A DNA stretch of 21,694 nt from Tieghemiomyces parasiticus. Its lineage: Eukaryota; Kickxellomycota; Dimargaritomycetes; Dimargaritales; Dimargaritaceae. The translations under genes and the position numbers were made by a program. Positions 1 to 10,768 of this stretch are shown here, one piece after another; position 1 is the first letter of the stretch; every line of letters begins with the position of its first letter. The stretch is from assembly GCA_027575765.1 (NCBI GenBank), contig JANBPT010000817.1, forward strand, positions 1 to 21,694, given 5' to 3'. The notes below the pieces were generated by a model that was not told the origin of the DNA, ran no database searches, and worked only from the letters and a program-made list of their open reading frames with translations.

Positions 1-60
1 TGGGTGGGGGAGGGGTGGGGGGAGGGTTAATTTATCGCGGTTCAGTGGACACCAGCTAAA

Positions 61-1056
61 CTAATCTTTCCGGAATTTCAAGGCTAACGCACGGGACCAT
101 CGCCGCAAAGTGACACAATCCTGAGGCTCCGGACTTACATGTAAGGTACGCACGTACTGCTGTATATCGGCATCCAGCTGTTTGAGCCCGGAATGGGCCG
201 AGAAGATGGAAGTGGCGTTGAGGTTGTCGTTTAGGGCCTCTTCGTGATCCTGGGTGGCCAACAATTCCATAATTTTACTGGCGACCTTCAGCAAGCCGAC
301 TATTTTCTGGCGTGGCCGAGGTTTTTTTTTTGTTGGAGGGGTTTGCGATGTTTCCCCCCCAAAGAAGTAGGGTGTGATGGCAGAGGTATCACGTTCAAGG
401 GTGGCGTTAGTGACGAAAAATCTCGAGGAAGGACCTCACACTTGGCGCCCCGCACAACCCAGGTTAGCCAGGGAATGCAGATAAGGATGGGTATGTATGT
501 TTTGGAGAGGGGAAGGGGTCTCATGATGCTCGAGGAGGGGACCTAATACATCACAGAGCTATGCTTCGGATGGATGTGACCTCAGCTTTTGTGTTGTAAA
601 AAAACAATACTTCGTGTAATAGGAAAAAGGTTTACCTTTTCCACCACGTTTAGTTCGAGAATCCGAGCGGCGCTGGTGGACGCCTCCTGACCAGTAGTGG
701 TGGCTGTATCGTCTCCACGGCCCGCCACCCGACCGGCCGCCTCCCTGGCCTTAGCAGGTAGAGGCGGTAGTTTGAGGGTCGGCAGTGAGGTGGGCGTCAC
801 CACTTGGTTGACCTTACGGTCAATCTCGGCCAGGATGCGACGGGTGAGGTCTGTGGCGTTGGAGGGTGGGGGATGGGAGGCGCATGGAGGGCGGTTGATG
901 TGAAGAATTAGCCCCCCTGGCTAGGTACATAACGCCATGTGCGCCATTACCACCCTTTTGCGAACGATTCAGGTGTATCTCTTTGAAATGTGTGACAAGG
1001 GATGTTCGGGGCGACCTACCCGTTTGAGATTCCGACGCCATGGTGGTTGATGCCAT
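61..1056 (-). CDS. Med11-like Mediator subunit (three exons)
   Basis: Exons 1056-1020, 850-636 and 306-61 join in phase to a 165-residue protein. The start is the ATG at 1056; a second ATG lies five codons downstream. Both introns are GT-AG: 1019-851 (donor GTAGGT, acceptor CCACAG) and 635-307 (donor GTAAAC, acceptor GCCAG). The protein has a short N-terminus with a helical stretch (TDLTRRILAEIDRKVNQVV), an Ala/Gly/Thr-rich linker at about 45-70, then a helical segment RILELNVVEKKIVGLLKVAS followed by KIMELLATQDHEEALNDN. The pattern R-I-x-x-L-x-x-x-E-K-x-I-x-x-L-L-x-x-A is what I associate with Mediator head subunit Med11, which binds Med22 and TFIIH and supports RNA polymerase II initiation in the nucleus. 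Family members are often shorter (human about 117 residues), so the N-terminal part would be an extension. The exon structure is better supported than the name. Another small coiled-coil nuclear protein is possible. Confidence 0.55.
307..635 (-). other. Intron 2 of the Med11-like gene
   Basis: This 329-base GT-AG intron splits the codon series Val-Val-Glu-Lys | Lys-Ile-Val-Gly in phase 0. The acceptor at 309-307 was preferred to the nearby AATAG, because only the former keeps the frame open into exon 3. I see nothing else in it. Confidence 0.5.
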
Positions 1057-1060
1057 AATG

Positions 1061-1073
1061 CCAATTAAATTGG
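1061..1073. promoter_or_regulatory. Perfect palindrome CCAATTAAATTGG upstream of the Med11-like start
   Basis: The sequence CCAATT-A-AATTGG is a perfect inverted repeat beginning five bases upstream of the ATG at 1056 and contains CCAAT on both strands. A TATATT run lies slightly further upstream on the minus strand (1093-1088). These could be core promoter or leader elements, but the spacing to the ATG is very short and chance is possible. Confidence 0.25.
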
Positions 1074-2968
1074 AACGCGCAAAATGAATATATGAGGATT
1101 TAGCGGAACCTTGGACAATGGTCAGCTGTGCTGTAGCAGACGGGTGGCTGATTGTGGGGCTAACTGATACGATTCCGGCGAAATCCGTATCGCAGATATC
1201 CGACGCCCCTAGTTTGCGCTTATGCCACCCGAGGCACCCTCAAACTACCGCCCGCACGTTACGTGCGACAGGATTACGGCCAGTACCTTTGGACTTGGTG
1301 CCATGAGTATACATTTTCCCTACCCCGTCACTGCCATTAGTCCTTTCTCTGCGTCCCTGGGTAAAGATGCTACTTGGCGGAACCCAGACACGTCCCCTAC
1401 CTTCTGGCCGGTTCGTCAATCAACCACATGCCTTTGCTAGAGGCTTTGGCTCTCGTACTGGACCGCCAGTGACCTGGAGACATCGCCCGGTATCGAATAT
1501 AATGAAGCAAAGTTCCCATGCATTGTGATAGATACCGTGTACTAGGTCTGGAACAACCCAGCCAGCCGAAGCATGGTCCCATGTGAGAGAAGGAGACGTA
1601 ATGAAGGCCGCGGGTTAGGGTGGTTGGAGGGGGTGGGTGAGCTATCTACCGAGTCACAAGGTCAAAGGGACGGAAACTATGGACGGTGATTTACGGCCTG
1701 CGGCAGTCATTCGTCTAAATTATAGCCATGACGACTTGTGATGGAAGGTACCACAAAGGCTGCAGTCTGTTTTAACCCAGACTTCTCCCCCCCCCGTCAT
1801 ACCGAACACCATCACGTTCCCAAGACGGTGTAGCCAAAACATAATCTATATCGAAAGGGTGATGGCTCGAAGCAGCACTATTTTTATTTACATCATATCT
1901 AGGTGCCCTTCATATGGTACATCCAAAAACAAGGTCCCCAAAATGACAGGTCAGTATACATTTGGCACCCAAGTATACTCCTATTCACAACCGACACCCC
2001 TCGCGAAGGTTGGGTTCGCATCGTGGTGACCAGTGACCTACACCTCCGGTGGATGAGAAGGCAGTGGCGACCCGGTCTATTTAGTCGTCCTAAGGACAAA
2101 CGGGAAACGCCCCACCCCCAATCATGGGGGCTAAAGGGTGCACCTCGTACGTTACCGCTTTGCACCACGTTACAGGCCTTCCACTTCATCCTTATGGAGG
2201 AGATTTCTACAGCGCTAGAGCGACTGGCCTATTGACCGTCCTTTCATAACCAGTTGTCAGTTCTGATGTTCTATACATCCTGCTTATCCACCATGTGTAC
2301 CCCCTTACAATGGCAACCCATTGCGCCCGCCAGACATTCTGAAACGCCTAGCGCCACCTGTTTGTCTTCAGTATCTGGCTGGCTATAAGACCCCTTCCGC
2401 AGTTACACCGTGTCCAAAACTGAGCACCGGTACCACCCCAGCTCTCGCTGGTTACCGTCGCATTCGCGGCGACCCGACGGCTTTCAGCCACCATGACTTC
2501 TGGAGGCAAGCAGCCATTCTCTAACCACGCCATCTACTCGCCATATTGGTATTATTATTTAGGTGTGGTCATTTGACCCATCCTCTGCCCAACGTCCTCC
2601 GTTCATCGAAGGGCGGAGGTACCAATAGGGCCTTTTCTTGGGGCGCGTCTGGTGTCTGTCGGTCGCCAACTTTGCCTCGTACTAGCTGAACGAGAGCCAC
2701 CAGACCCAAATGGTACACCATGAAGTGGCGAGTGTAGCTTCAATTCCACTCTCCTGACAGACCACCTAGAGGGCCAGGGCCAAGTAACTATACCCTCGCT
2801 CCCTCTTCCTCACGTATCAAAAGGTGTGACATCCGACTTTTTGGGTATAAAAAGACGACACGGGTAACGAGGATATTTCTTTATGCACCTTACCCGTCCC
2901 CTATCGCCTAACCCATTGCCGGTTTTCTTATGACGCAGTCGAAAGCTGTTGTTTCCATTCACGACGAT

Positions 2969-2980
2969 ACACACACACAC
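2969..2980. repeat. (AC)6 dinucleotide run
   Basis: Six uninterrupted AC units inside non-coding sequence. A short microsatellite with no evident function. Confidence 0.8.
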
Positions 2981-3242
2981 ATGCAAAGCTTGAACGCGTG
3001 CTTCTGATCCTCCGAAATTTCTAGCCCACCGCCTCCAACGTGACCTTTCCCCCGCCATTCTACCGGCCGCCGGCCCCTTTAGGTCTTTCCTCTTTGACCC
3101 TTCAACTAATCCCGTGCATCATTCCCGTAATAGCTCAGCTGAACCCCCTATTCTTGATCAGCTGGCCGCCCACCTACATACGTACACGCGCACCTCCCCC
3201 CCATCATCACCTTCGCCTCGCCTCTACTCATCCGACTGCCGG

Positions 3243-3250
3243 TATATAAA
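3243..3250 (+). promoter_or_regulatory. TATA box of the secreted-protein gene
   Basis: TATATAAA lies 53 bases before the ATG at 3303, in a C/T-rich stretch. Its position implies transcription starting near 3275 and a leader of about 25-30 bases. It also argues that the open frame reaching back to 3114 is not translated and that the start is at 3303 or 3333. Confidence 0.65.
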
Positions 3251-3302
3251 CCCTACAGGACACCTCCCCCGCCCCCCTCCCTTTCCTCTCCACATCAGAA
3301 CA

Positions 3303-4244
3303 ATGTACACCAGACCTACACATTTATGGACCATGGCTCTACTTACGTTATCGTATACTACCACCCCCTTGACCTCCGCCCGGCCTTCTACCCCACATAC
3401 CGATACCCTTACGACGACCCCATATTTCTTATCTTCGACCACTGCCGCCGCCTCTGTTGATCAGCTTGCGGGCCCGTTCGACAGTGACTATGATATCATC
3501 TACGCAGCCGATTATGACTCGGACGCTTCCGACGCCTCCGTAACCCCGCGGCTGCCCATCAGCCACGCAATCTATCGCCAGTTCACCCCCGGCTATATCC
3601 GTGACCGCCACCACATTATTGACCTCGTTAATCCGCCCTTCCAGCAGCAGCAGCAGCCAGTAGTCCATCCGAGCCGTGGGGGTGACCCGTCATCCCCTAC
3701 CGCCACCGCCCCTCGTTTCGAAGCCGACCTCGCGTACGATAGCTTCGACGATGGCTATTTTGACGACGGGTTTGTGGTCTTACCGGCCGCTGTCACCGCC
3801 GACCAGACCGTCCTCCTCGCTTCCGACCGTACCGGCGCCGCCACTTTACTCTCCTTGATTAAGCAGAGCGACGTTGGACATCCTTTCCCGGCCGATTCCG
3901 CGGTTAGCGTCACCGCTCATCGCCGTGCCCAGGGTAACCTCATGGCCGAGGCCCTCCGCGACGAACGGCACCCCGCCCTGGTTCAGTTCTACCGCGACGG
4001 CTACGAGCAACTGCGCTGTGAGTACTCTGTCCGTCCGGCCGGGCTTACCGCTTCCACGGGCAGTGGTGGTGGTGGTAACCCCGGAATTAATCGCAACGCC
4101 TGGCGTCGTTGGAAGGAAGCCAATGGGACCGTCATGGCCCTGGTTTATCTCGATCCCCTTCACAACGAACCCCACCGCCAGCTCCTCGAGGCCCTGCTGC
4201 CTTGTTTCTCCCACGTGATTGCCTCCGAACAGCTGCGCCCCTAG
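3303..4244 (+). CDS. Probable secreted acidic protein, family unknown
   Basis: A single-exon frame of 313 residues with strong C-ending codon bias like the other real genes here. The start at 3303 follows a TATA box at 3243. A second ATG at 3333 (residue 11) has a better initiation context (ACCATGG) and gives a more compact signal peptide: MALLTLSYTTTPLTSA followed by a plausible cleavage before Arg-Pro. After a Thr/Ser-rich segment come acidic, tyrosine-rich stretches (DSDYDIIYAADYDSD at about 60-75 and YDSFDDGYFDDG near 150), a short Gln run (about 116-120), and a glycine run (about 254-257). The C-terminal 120 residues look more globular (for example RRAQGNLMAEALRDERHP and NRNAWRRWKEANG). 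Only two cysteines are visible in the mature part, so this is not a cysteine-rich effector type. I recognise no domain and assign no function. A secreted or cell-wall role is inferred only from the signal peptide. Confidence 0.72.
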   Translation: MYTRPTHLWTMALLTLSYTTTPLTSARPSTPHTDTLTTTPYFLSSTTAAASVDQLAGPFDSDYDIIYAADYDSDASDASVTPRLPISHAIYRQFTPGYIRDRHHIIDLVNPPFQQQQQPVVHPSRGGDPSSPTATAPRFEADLAYDSFDDGYFDDGFVVLPAAVTADQTVLLASDRTGAATLLSLIKQSDVGHPFPADSAVSVTAHRRAQGNLMAEALRDERHPALVQFYRDGYEQLRCEYSVRPAGLTASTGSGGGGNPGINRNAWRRWKEANGTVMALVYLDPLHNEPHRQLLEALLPCFSHVIASEQLRP

Positions 4245-4558
4245 ATGTATGTATGCGTGTGTGTATGTGCGTGTGGACTCCTGACGTCCGACCCACCTCT
4301 AGTGAATCTCAACACGGGTTACTTTGAGGGAGGGGCGGGGCAGACAGTAGGCACCCTGTGCGAAACATCTCCTTTCAAGCGCACTATGCCCTCGACGACA
4401 CTCACACCCTCGTCATACCTTCTTCATCATCTTTTTTTATATCTTTTCTTTTTTTTATTGAGGCTTTGTTTTGGTTATCCGTTAGGACTAGCTATATACA
4501 ATTGAAAGGTACCTTATGTTCTTGTTATTGTTTCGCTCATTGCGGCCATACTGGTGCC

Positions 4559-4564
4559 AATAAA
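4559..4564 (+). terminator. Polyadenylation signal AATAAA for the secreted-protein gene
   Basis: An exact AATAAA lies 315 bases after the TAG at 4242-4244. The stretch between is GT-rich at first (4245-4276) and T-rich later (4420-4460), as in many 3' untranslated regions. It is the first exact match downstream on this strand that I see. Confidence 0.5.
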
Positions 4565-5459
4565 TAACGATAAAGCTCAACCGACGAAAAATGACTGTTC
4601 GCTTCCAATTGGTAAACCCCCGATTCAAACTTGTGAGGGAAATAGTACATATATAGATATAAAGGAAGGCTAGGATCGACTAGCGGGCACAGCAGCCAGT
4701 GTAAGAATCAAACCGACAGCGTAGATCGGTCCCGCCCCCTTACATGACACGTCAGCATGTTTGGCCCACTGTGGATAGTGTAGATGGCAAGTGGCCTGAT
4801 TGACAGTAGAGTACCCAAACCAGTCAAACCAGTTCATCTAGGTCGTCGCACAGGCCTCCCGCGCCGCTTTCCCAACCTCTACATGCATTTAGAGGTTTCG
4901 CAATTCTAGGTAAAGATGGCGGTGACAGTGGCTGGTATGATGGCCGAAAACGGGGGAAAAAAAGAATAAGTAGATCCAAGCTCCATCTGTTGGCCACACA
5001 GCACAACGGCATGCAGAATTAACAATAAAGTCATCATCCGAAGCGTGCCATGGTTCCAGCCATCTTCGGGCATCTAAAGATAAGGCAGTCCAAGTTGATT
5101 TCCGATTTACCATAATATCCTTCTCCCTTAAAACGGGGGCAAACGCAGGCTTACTTCCGGCTGCGGGAGGGAGAGGGAGGTCCGACGATTCGCGCGGTCT
5201 ATATTTTAAGAACGTGTGAGGCACGCAGTTCGCTGGTAAATTAGCCATATCTAAAGAAGCCCCATCGACCTAGTCGAGGAGAAAGTGGGGGACTTCCAGC
5301 GGCGTTTCATTTCCGCTGAATCAAGTAAGGAAAACTGTAGAGAGATAGAAGAGGGGGGTGGTACTGCACGCACTGCTACTGAGAGTAAAAACAGGGGCTG
5401 GTAATAAACAGGCAGAATTTCAGAGCAAGTCGTCCAATGAGTAGCGAGCATAATGAAAT

Positions 5460-5491
5460 GGGGGGGGGTAATCTGGGGGGAGGAGGGGGGA
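5460..5491 (+). repeat. G-run cluster next to the aminopeptidase stop
   Basis: Several runs of six to nine G, separated by short spacers, begin about 10 bases beyond the aminopeptidase stop codon on the opposite strand. The plus strand could form a G-quadruplex. In the transcript this is a C/U-rich tract, which may take part in 3' end formation or be simple low complexity. Confidence 0.5.
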
Positions 5492-5501
5492 GAGAGAGGT
5501 C

Positions 5502-8500
5502 CTACAAGTCCAATAGGGCAGCGGTCAGGGACGGCACGGGGTTTCCCGTGAGGTTGCACAGGCTCATCCCCTGGGAATGGGCCTCCTCGGCGCTACCGGC
5601 AATATCGACGTGGGTGTAGCACACCTGTTCTTCAGGCTTGGCGGCGTTGCCGTGGGGCTTGAGACCTGCTGCGATGATCAGGTAGGCCGCAGGGTACTGG
5701 TGCCCGCGGGCGGTGGCGGAGGAAGCCATATGGTCGGTCTGGCAGACGTCTTCGCGGTCGCTGCCGGGGGCCACCTTGGCAAAATCGTCGGGGCGTAGGC
5801 GCGACTGTTCGTAAGGGTCGCCCCAACGTTCGCCGGCCTGGATCAGGCGGTCGGGCACCCCGGCGCGGACGGCCGGGCCGTTACTCAGGAAGGCTCCGTA
5901 GTGTCCATAGGCCCGAATCACGTGGCCGGTGAGCGTGGCGACGGTGTAGATATGGTAGTGGACGGGCCGCGGGTCGGTCGTGCGCTGGGCAAGGACGCGC
6001 TCGCGGCATTGGGACAGGAGGTCGGTCATGATAAGCCGGCCTTCGGCGTCGGTGTTGCCAATCAATACGCGCTTACCGGTGCGCGAGTAGAGAACCTCGT
6101 CCGAGAGGTACCCGTCGGCGCCGATGCTGTTGCGCACGAAGGCCAACTCGGCCGTCACCCGGAGGTGCGACGGGGCCAGTTCGGCGATGGCGGCCATCAC
6201 CCCTGCCACCGAGGTGGCCCCTAGCTTGTCACGAGACATGCCACGCATGGCGCCGCCCGTCTTGAGATCGATACCGCCCGTGTCGTAGGTGACACCCTTG
6301 CCCACCAGATAGGCGTGCTCGCGAACGGCTGACGGGTCGCTGGGCGTGTACTCAATCGTCACCACGCAGGGGCGGTGGCGGGGAACCAGGATTGATGCGC
6401 GCGCTACCGCGTGGAGCAACGGGTACTCAATACCGATGGTGGCCAGGTCGGTCAGTACGGTCACTCGCAGGTTGGGGTGAGAGGCCAGTGTATCCTGGAT
6501 ATACTGGGCACAGTTGAGCGGGGTCATCTGCTCTGGGTCGCCATAGCCCATATCTGTGGGGAGGGGGTGGTAGAGGGTGGAAGTGTGTAAAGGAGGACGA
6601 TGGTTAGACGGGGAATATTGGTCATCCAAAGTGCAAGATGCGGGGGGCCAGGAGGAACAAGGTAGTGGAAGGCAGACAGTCTTCTCGCCGCTGATACCTG
6701 GACGTGCCATTCCTAGATTGTCCCGACCAGCCCAACGTTAGTGCATGGGATGATGAGGGATATAATCCCAATTGGAAGTCGATCGTCCGCACACACACTC
6801 TCGGAATTGTGCCAGCGCCCTCCGACCCTGGCCCAAAAAACGACCCACTGACGTTGCAGGACTAGTTCCCAGCGATGATTAAACGCTTGCAGAGAAATAC
6901 CTGCTTCATCCCCCCCTCTTCCCTTCACACGGCCCAGCGCCTTTTGCAGTCCGTTGCAGATGGCCAAAACAAGTAGACCGAGTTTCCAAAGGCTGGCGGG
7001 GAATGGAGTCCTGGGTCCCTCCCCCACACACCTACCCACTGGTCCTTGATCACCTGCTGGATTCCCTAGCCACAGTAACCGGAGTTTCAGGTCGAGGAAG
7101 CGCCGTCCGGGGCCGCCGAAGTATCAGGTCAGAAGCCCAGCGCCCGGAGGGAACCGGCCGCCAACGCAGACAGAGCGCCATGGTCCCCTTTGTGCCTACT
7201 CGGCGGAGAGGGGGGGGTCTCACCGCCGAGGGCCACTCCCAACGGCCGAAACCTTCACTGGGCCTACCCTTTCGCAAACATTACAGGACCCACGATAAAT
7301 ATTCCACTTACCGAGGTGAACACGGCGGCCTTTCTCGATGGCGAGGACACTACGCGTGGTCTCATTCAGACTGTCCGTCGAAACATTGGGAGTATTGGCG
7401 AAGAAGGCGATTTCATCGAGACGGTCGCCGACGCGCTGCTGCTTGGTCAGTTCCTGGTGGCGGCGGACGACAAGGGTGATGTAGGACTCGGCAAAGATCC
7501 CCAGCAGACTGACCTCGAGCCACTTCTCGTAGCCCGGCAGGTCCTGAGGGGGATCAAGGAAGTAATACAAGACACGACGAGCCCCAGACTGGTGGGCACG
7601 GGCCGTGGCGGCACGGCAGGCAGCTAGATGACGACGTATGAACAAAAAATAGTGAGAAGGAGCACAAAAACGGTAAGTGGGTGATCCGCGGGAGGTTAGT
7701 ACAACACCAGGTATGATTGGCAAGTCAAGTTGGAGACGATAGGACAGTGGTGGTGGGGAAACGCCGGCGAGTCGAAGTGCTGTACAGTGATGGGCAATCC
7801 CCGTCGCTTCCCATCGGCGATGAAAGAGGTGAAGTGGACGAGACCACCGGTCAGGAACGCAAAAGGCATCCTGCGTTTGAACTTTGACCAACTCCCCCCC
7901 GCCCCGCCTTTCCTGCAGAAATAGGTTGCCCAAAAGGAGGTAGACCGGAAAATCTGGCCCGGTCGGCCCCTCCCACCAGTGTAAAGCCGTCCGCCGCTGC
8001 CGTTGCCCAACCAACAACCCTTCAGACGCCCCGTCTTTTTCCCACCCCATTGCCTCCTAAGCTTGCTCTGCCACATTAGGCCTTCAGAGGTTAGAACGTT
8101 GAAACGCGCTAGCCCGCCGTCAACTGAAGAGGTGGAGGGCGGTACCGGGAATAAAGTATGGGCGGAATGACGGAGACTAGGGCGGGTACAACCATGACGG
8201 GCGGTGTGCGTGACGAAAGTGATGAGGAGACCGGAGCCAGGTATAGATCATCCGTAAAAAGGATAGGACCCTAGCTACCTGCTGACTGTGGGAAGGCGAC
8301 GGGCGAGGAAAGGAGCCGTCGGGTGAGGAACGGGGCTACTAAATATAGTATTCCGCCGCACTCGCTTCCACCGACTCCCCCCTTCATTGACGGCCACTTG
8401 ACCTAGTCAAGTCCGCAACCCCCCGGTCTTCAACCCAAGGCACTTCCCCCTCCCTTGTTGATGGGTGGAGGGACTGTGGACAGGAAAATGGGAGTAGGCC

Positions 8501-8805
8501 GCGCATGATGCTGGACACCTACCGGAAAATTTGCGCACGTCGTCCGTGTCATCATTGAGACTACCCGTCGGACAGGTCACGAGACGACCCCCAGGCACAG
8601 TCTCGTTGTACAGAAGGGAAACTTGCTGGCCCACCGAGGGGTCGACAGCCGCGACGGCCTGAATAGCTTTGGTGAAGGGCATATTGGAGCTAGTGAGACG
8701 GGCCGCGTCGGTGAAGACTACGACCAGAGCGTCGTAGGCCGAACCGGCGACGCTCTGCTCTTGAAAAGCCGCGTCCTTGAGGACGGTCAGTTTCGGAATG
8801 GCCAT
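5502..8805 (-). CDS. Leucyl aminopeptidase, M17 family, LAP-1/NPEPL1 type (three exons)
   Basis: Exons 8805-8523, 7623-7312 and 6553-5502 join in phase to 548 residues. The start ATG at 8805 gives MAIPKLTVLKDAAF; an upstream in-frame extension would need a TTG start. M17 enzymes are zinc/manganese metallopeptidases that remove N-terminal residues from peptides, usually as cytosolic hexamers. All active-site residues are visible: VGKGVTYDTGG (K284, D289), K296 in IDLKTGG, D307 in MSRDKLGA, and NTDAEGRL (D367, E369, R371). Spacing matches bovine LAP (K250, D255, K262, D273, D332, E334, R336). The form DTGG-I-D-L-K with RNSIGADGY resembles nematode LAP-1 and animal NPEPL1 more than classical LAP3. 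The N-terminal domain (1-198) carries GRLVTCPTGSLNDDTDDVRK and RLDEIAFFANTP. The second junction gives EKGRRVHL | DMGYGDPEQMTP, restoring the expected family motif. The gene is divergent from aconitase and convergent with the secreted-protein gene. Confidence 0.93.
6554..7311 (-). other. Intron 2 of the aminopeptidase gene (758 bases)
   Basis: Donor G|GTAAGT at 7312/7311 and acceptor CCCCACAG ending at 6554, preceded by a clear pyrimidine tract. The split codon G|AT gives Asp in the expected DMGYGDPE motif. Open frames inside it (for example minus 6713-7039) are unbiased and not conserved-looking. No nested gene is seen. Confidence 0.8.
7624..8522 (-). other. Intron 1 of the aminopeptidase gene (899 bases)
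   Basis: Donor G|GTAGGT after the codon series Lys-Phe-Ser, and acceptor CATCTAG ending at 7624. The split codon G|CT gives Ala, and the joined protein reads DDVRKFSAACRAATARAHQSG with no gap in the family pattern. It is the longest intron here. No nested gene is seen. Confidence 0.75.
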
Positions 8806-10768
8806 GGCGATGGAAAACAAAGGGTGCGCACGGAAGGAATGCAAGACTGGCTATCGACGGAACACGTAATGGTAAAGGAAAGAGGGGTAAGGAGCTAGAG
8901 GGAGGGGAGGGGACAGTGTGATAAAAGGTAGTATAAGGGTTGCAAGGAGGGGGGAGGTTAGTAACGAAGCAGGGCGAGGGCGAGGCCGGTTGGACCAGTG
9001 GCTACTAATTGGTTCGCGCCAACGGACGCCGAATCATCCATTAGGCGGCGCGAAGTCAAGGGTAGCGGCGGCCCAGTTTCTCCACACACACACTTTCTCT
9101 CTCTCGACTGCGGAGAATAACTGGGAGGTCTCGGATTGCATGCCGGCCACGGGGTTTCAGTTGACCATGGGACAATACTCTACCGTTAGCGACGAACTAC
9201 GTGAATCAGATCCGGGAGGCGCGTGTTGCGGTTTAGAGCCGGGATGAAAGGGCTATGGCAGCTTGGGCAATCCGTGGCGCGGTGTCGGGTGACCGATGGA
9301 GTGGCAGAGGGATGATGACGGTAGCCAAGGGGTTAGTTGGTTGGGCGGAAGCGTCGGGCTGCTTGTGATCTCGGGCGGCGACGGGGCGGGGCCGGAAGTC
9401 AGCTTTATATCCGCAGCGTAGTGCGGTGTGGGGCAGTGATGAACCCTACAGGTGGACGGGTCGAGGGAGACCGACGGACTGTGCCGGCGGGTCTTTTCGC
9501 CAGTAAATCAATCGAGGAGATAGGGAGGGTCCCCACTAGATGACAGCGAGTCCATACCTAATCACGTCTTTGGTTCAGTGGTGGCGGGGGTAGTGGGGGA
9601 GACGAGGAGGGGTGATCCCTTGTGCTGGTGAACCTAGAAAGAGAGGGAATATGTGCATTGGTGACTGGGCCGACGCCAGGGCTTAATTAAGTAGAGTGAG
9701 AGGGTGGATGGCTGGGCGTACCGTCGCAGTTTACTAGCGCCATCACGCCCCACTACTGATTACAGCAGAGCGGCTCTTGCACTGCACCCTCCCTCTCTTA
9801 TCCCTCGAAGCATCGTGCTGCAAGTGGCACCTAATGGGGGACCCGCCATCAATAAAGAACACGGGTCTGGTTTAGAAAGCGCAACGGCCTTCAGGTTAGC
9901 TTGGCAACAATGTCGGGATTTAGAGTCGGCCTTGGGTCCCTTGCCAAGCCGGCCGTTACGTTCTTCCCCCCCCCTCGACCTCACGGATCCAAGTGGATCT
10001 CGTGTAGGAGATGTTTGCGACGGGCGGCCGGATCAGAAATTTGAAGCCGGACTGGCCCCTCACGACATGGAAAGGTGGCAGAGGATGAGTCAGTACGCCT
10101 AAGCTGTACGCACACATTTCCAACGCAGAGGGAGGAGAGTGAAGGCAAGGAGGCGACGCACCTCCCGTGGGCCTGTTTAGATGGTGGCTTCTGAACACTG
10201 TCCAGTGTGTATGCGCACCGGCTGCCTCGCGAACTCCAGTCGTCGTAGGCGTGGGAGTCCATGCCGGCATGCAAGTGGCTGCCCAAGATCGAAACGGAAC
10301 GAATCGGGGGGGGGGGAGAAGATGCACTCCGCGGGTTCTCCCGTTAGGTATCCAGTTGGCCCAGCCCCCGGCCCTTAACTTGTAGAATCATTCGCTGCGA
10401 ATTGGTGGGACGTACGATAGGATCTGGGTGCTGGCTGCCGCGGCATTGCCAAGGCGCTGGTTTCCACTGCAACCGACAGGCGGAGGCAACGAACGCCCGA
10501 GTGGCAGTGGCACAAGCCTCCTGGGTAGATAGATCGGGTGCGAGGACTCGACCTTACGCAACTACAGGGACAGATTCCTCCAATAGGGCAGGGTTTGAGC
10601 GAATAGGGTGGTTTCTCCGAGGGCGAGGCGTTAGAGGTCTTGTGGTGGTCCCGTAGGGGGGAGGGAGAGGTGCGTGTCGACCATGGCCGCATCCGTGCTG
10701 GGTGATTGTCGCCACTATTATAGGGTAGGGTATTGCCAAGGCCCGGCGGGCCATACTTCATTGGAACG

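Larger units (their letters stand above)
1057..3242. other. Intergenic region between divergent Med11-like and secreted-protein genes
   Basis: About 2.2 kb with no supportable gene. The open frames (for example 1903-2235 plus and 2810-3058 minus) show no recognisable motif or codon bias and many begin at non-ATG codons. It holds a 13-base palindrome at 1061-1073 and a short (AC)6 run at 2969-2980. The last 250 bases before the plus-strand gene become strongly pyrimidine-rich, as expected of its promoter. Confidence 0.6.
4245..5501. other. Intergenic region between convergent genes
   Basis: It contains the 3' end of the plus-strand secreted-protein transcript (to about 4580) and the 3' end of the minus-strand aminopeptidase transcript (below 5502). 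A 119-codon minus frame at 4889-5248 begins with ATG but has no codon bias and no recognisable motif, so I do not call it a gene. A G-rich run at 5460-5491 lies directly beyond the aminopeptidase stop. Confidence 0.55.

Noticed and set aside
3131..3145. TAGCTCAG sequence resembling a tRNA A box
   Set aside because: No B box or cloverleaf follows at the right distance. No convincing tRNA was found anywhere in the window.
3114..3302. Upstream extension of the secreted-protein frame
   Set aside because: A TATA box at 3243-3250 falls inside it, and the signal peptide fits the start at 3303 or 3333.
4889..5248. 119-codon minus-strand frame starting with ATG
   Set aside because: No codon bias like the confirmed genes, no motif, and it lies in the 3' zone between convergent genes.
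6554..6710. Apparent start of the aminopeptidase at 6710
   Set aside because: This is intron sequence. A CCCCACAG acceptor ends at 6554, and upstream exons supply the missing N-terminal domain.
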